Shown here in pieces: positions 62,515 through 64,000 of a DNA stretch of 64,000 bases (positions are counted from its first letter, which is position 1; every line of letters starts with the position of its first letter). Below the pieces are notes generated by a model that ran no database searches, was not told where the DNA came from, and worked only from the letters and a program-made list of their open reading frames with translations. The DNA is from Siphonodentalium dalli (lineage: Eukaryota > Mollusca > Scaphopoda > Gadilida > Siphonodentaliidae). The DNA is taken from assembly GCA_032622095.1 (NCBI GenBank), contig CP136061.1, positions 185,758,369 through 185,822,368 on the forward strand. The letters are read 5' to 3'. Both the position numbers and the translations under genes were made by a program.

Positions 62515-63582
62515 TGAAAGTGTCAATGACACTGTAGCTCAACTTGGGAATGTGTTTATTTTTTGCTGAGCAGTCAATAGAATGATAAAGAATAAGGAAA
62601 GTCAAAAAGTTACAGTAAATGTCTTGTGTTGTGTAGATGAAATTATTTTCATTTGAAACATTTCACCAATAAATGTAGGCTGCAGGGTGGATTTAAATTT
62701 GAAATCAAAGATGGCTGCTGGCAGCCATGTTTTATAAAGAATTTCAGAAATAATCGATGGCTCCAATCTAGAGGACACCCCGAAGATCCGTAAGAAGTTT
62801 GGTGATGATTGTATGAGGGATGTGATCTGTAGGGTGTGCCGAAGGATTTAGTCAGGCAAAGAGTAACATCAAAGGGTCGCTGACAGTCATTTTATTTAAC
62901 GAATTTCGGGAATATAATAATCGATGGCTTCCATCTAGAGATCACCCCAAAGATTCATATGAAGTTTGGCGACGATCGGATGAGGGATGTGGCCTGTAGG
63001 GTGTGCCGAATGGTTTAGTCCTGCAAGGAATAAAATCCAAGATGGCTGCTGACAGCCATGTTTTGTAACAAATTTGGGAAAGAATTGATAGCTACTATCT
63101 AGAGGTCACCCTGGGTCACGCCGAAAATCCTTATGCAGTTTGTTGATGATCAGATGAGGGATGTGGTCTGTAGGGTGAGCCAAAGGATTTAGTCAAGCAA
63201 AGAGTAAAATCCAAGATGGCTGCCAGCGGCCATGTTTTTCATCGAAAATCGCTAAAATTTGATAGCTCCCATTTAGAGGTGATCCTAAATGTACCTGTAA
63301 ATTTTCAAAACATTTCTCCAATAAATGCAGGCTGCAGGGTGTGCCAATGGATTCAAATTTGAAATTAAAAATGGCTGCCGGCGGCCATGTTTTTTTTAAT
63401 GAATTTCGGAAAAGATTGATGGCTCCCATTTAGAGGTCACCCCAGAGATTCATATGAAGTTTGGTGATGATTGCATGAGGGATGCTACTGTAGGGTTGGC
63501 CAAAGGAAATAGTTGCCAGACAGATGGACGGACACCAACCCATGGCAATAGCTCAAACTTTACACAGTAAAGTTGAGCTAAA
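62515..63582 (-). repeat. TAGCTCAACTT-family element, complete, minus orientation
   Basis: On the minus strand it begins tagctcaactttactgtgta and agtttgagctattgccatgg (63582 side) and ends cccaagttgagctacagtgt and cattgacactttcat (62515 side). Six units of about 155 bp lie between, with aaacatggctgccagcagcc-like and gggtgaccyctagatgg-like sequence. It is the best-preserved single copy in the window. Confidence 0.78.
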
Positions 63583-63826
63583 AATGAGGAATAATATTTG
63601 TCATTCTGGAAACAAACTATTTTGTTCTAAAATGCAATGTTGTGTATCAATACAATTAGTGTAATAAAAAATGTGGCCCAATGTATACATTGGTCCCAAT
63701 GAAAATTCATAGTAAAGATGGATTCAGGGTTCGAGACCGACAATTTACAAAACAAGAGTTTTTATCAAGTAATAGTCTCTTGCAGATAGCAATTCTTAGT
63801 CTGAATGTGTTATTTTAGTCATTAAA

Positions 63827-64000
63827 TCTATTATAGATTTTGGAACTTCTGTATGTGTGTGTGTATCTATGTGTGTGTGTTGTAGACTCGAAAACTGCTC
63901 GACCAATCCAGCCCAAAATTGGTATATAGGCCTAATTTGATCCTGGGAACAATATAGGTGGGTCCAATTTTATGTGCAACCGTGGCTTGACCTTGACCTC
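63827..64000 (+). mobile_element. 5' end of a second Helitron-like element (runs off the window)
   Basis: TCTATTATAGATTTTGGAAC after an A is the same kind of start as the Helitron at 22826. It is followed by gtgtgtgtgtatctatgtgt, agactcgaaaactgctcg and ttgaccttgacctc, the same layout as there. The 3' end lies outside the window. Confidence 0.6.

Overview
The window reads as nuclear DNA of an invertebrate animal, most likely a mollusc or other lophotrochozoan. The evidence is AT-rich sequence, widely spaced short exons with GT..AG introns, and many animal-type transposons. The dispersed repeats that begin TAGCTCAACTT or TAGCTCACCTGAGACG resemble ones I associate with mollusc genomes; that phylum assignment is inference. 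Nothing looks bacterial, and I found no operon, CRISPR array or rRNA.

One cellular gene is supported: the 3' part of an MDM1 orthologue (microtubule-binding centriole/cilium protein) on the + strand. Eight exons lie at 4291-4517, 12112-12252, 14756-14872, 25193-25452 (or 25458), 26030-26112, 27405-27561, 32587-32757 and 44860-45011. They splice in frame to about 435 codons ending in TAA. Three regions match vertebrate MDM1: the YRKRAQGTHFSR segment, the GRLPTPKL...DLTTP...GGA segment, and the C-terminal LARAQKRK..W. The 5' exons, with the N-terminal microtubule-binding repeats, should lie upstream of base 1.

Most of the rest is transposon, often nested. Four elements have the architecture of DIRS-type tyrosine-recombinase retrotransposons: inverted terminal repeats, and an internal region that joins the reverse complements of the two element ends. 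They are at 1511-4120 (internally deleted), 4903-9764 (a diverged relative), 19432-25179 and 38219-42941. None has an intact reverse transcriptase or recombinase, so they look non-autonomous. The third stops 13 bp before an MDM1 splice acceptor and itself carries a 721-bp Helitron. The fourth splits a LINE (36569-44276, minus strand) without a target-site duplication; the endonuclease and reverse-transcriptase halves share one frame across the insertion.

Smaller elements include a piggyBac-like MITE (12310-12763), a long-inverted-repeat TTAA element (33094-34152), Tigger-like hairpin MITEs (28234-28445, 45098-45303), a hAT-like MITE with a perfect 8-bp duplication (48785-49027) and a TA-flanked element (49451-50183). 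There are also large degenerate tandem or dispersed repeats at 17780-19035, 29362-31835, 54074-56640 and 62515-63582. From 45.3 kb to the end I see no convincing host gene.
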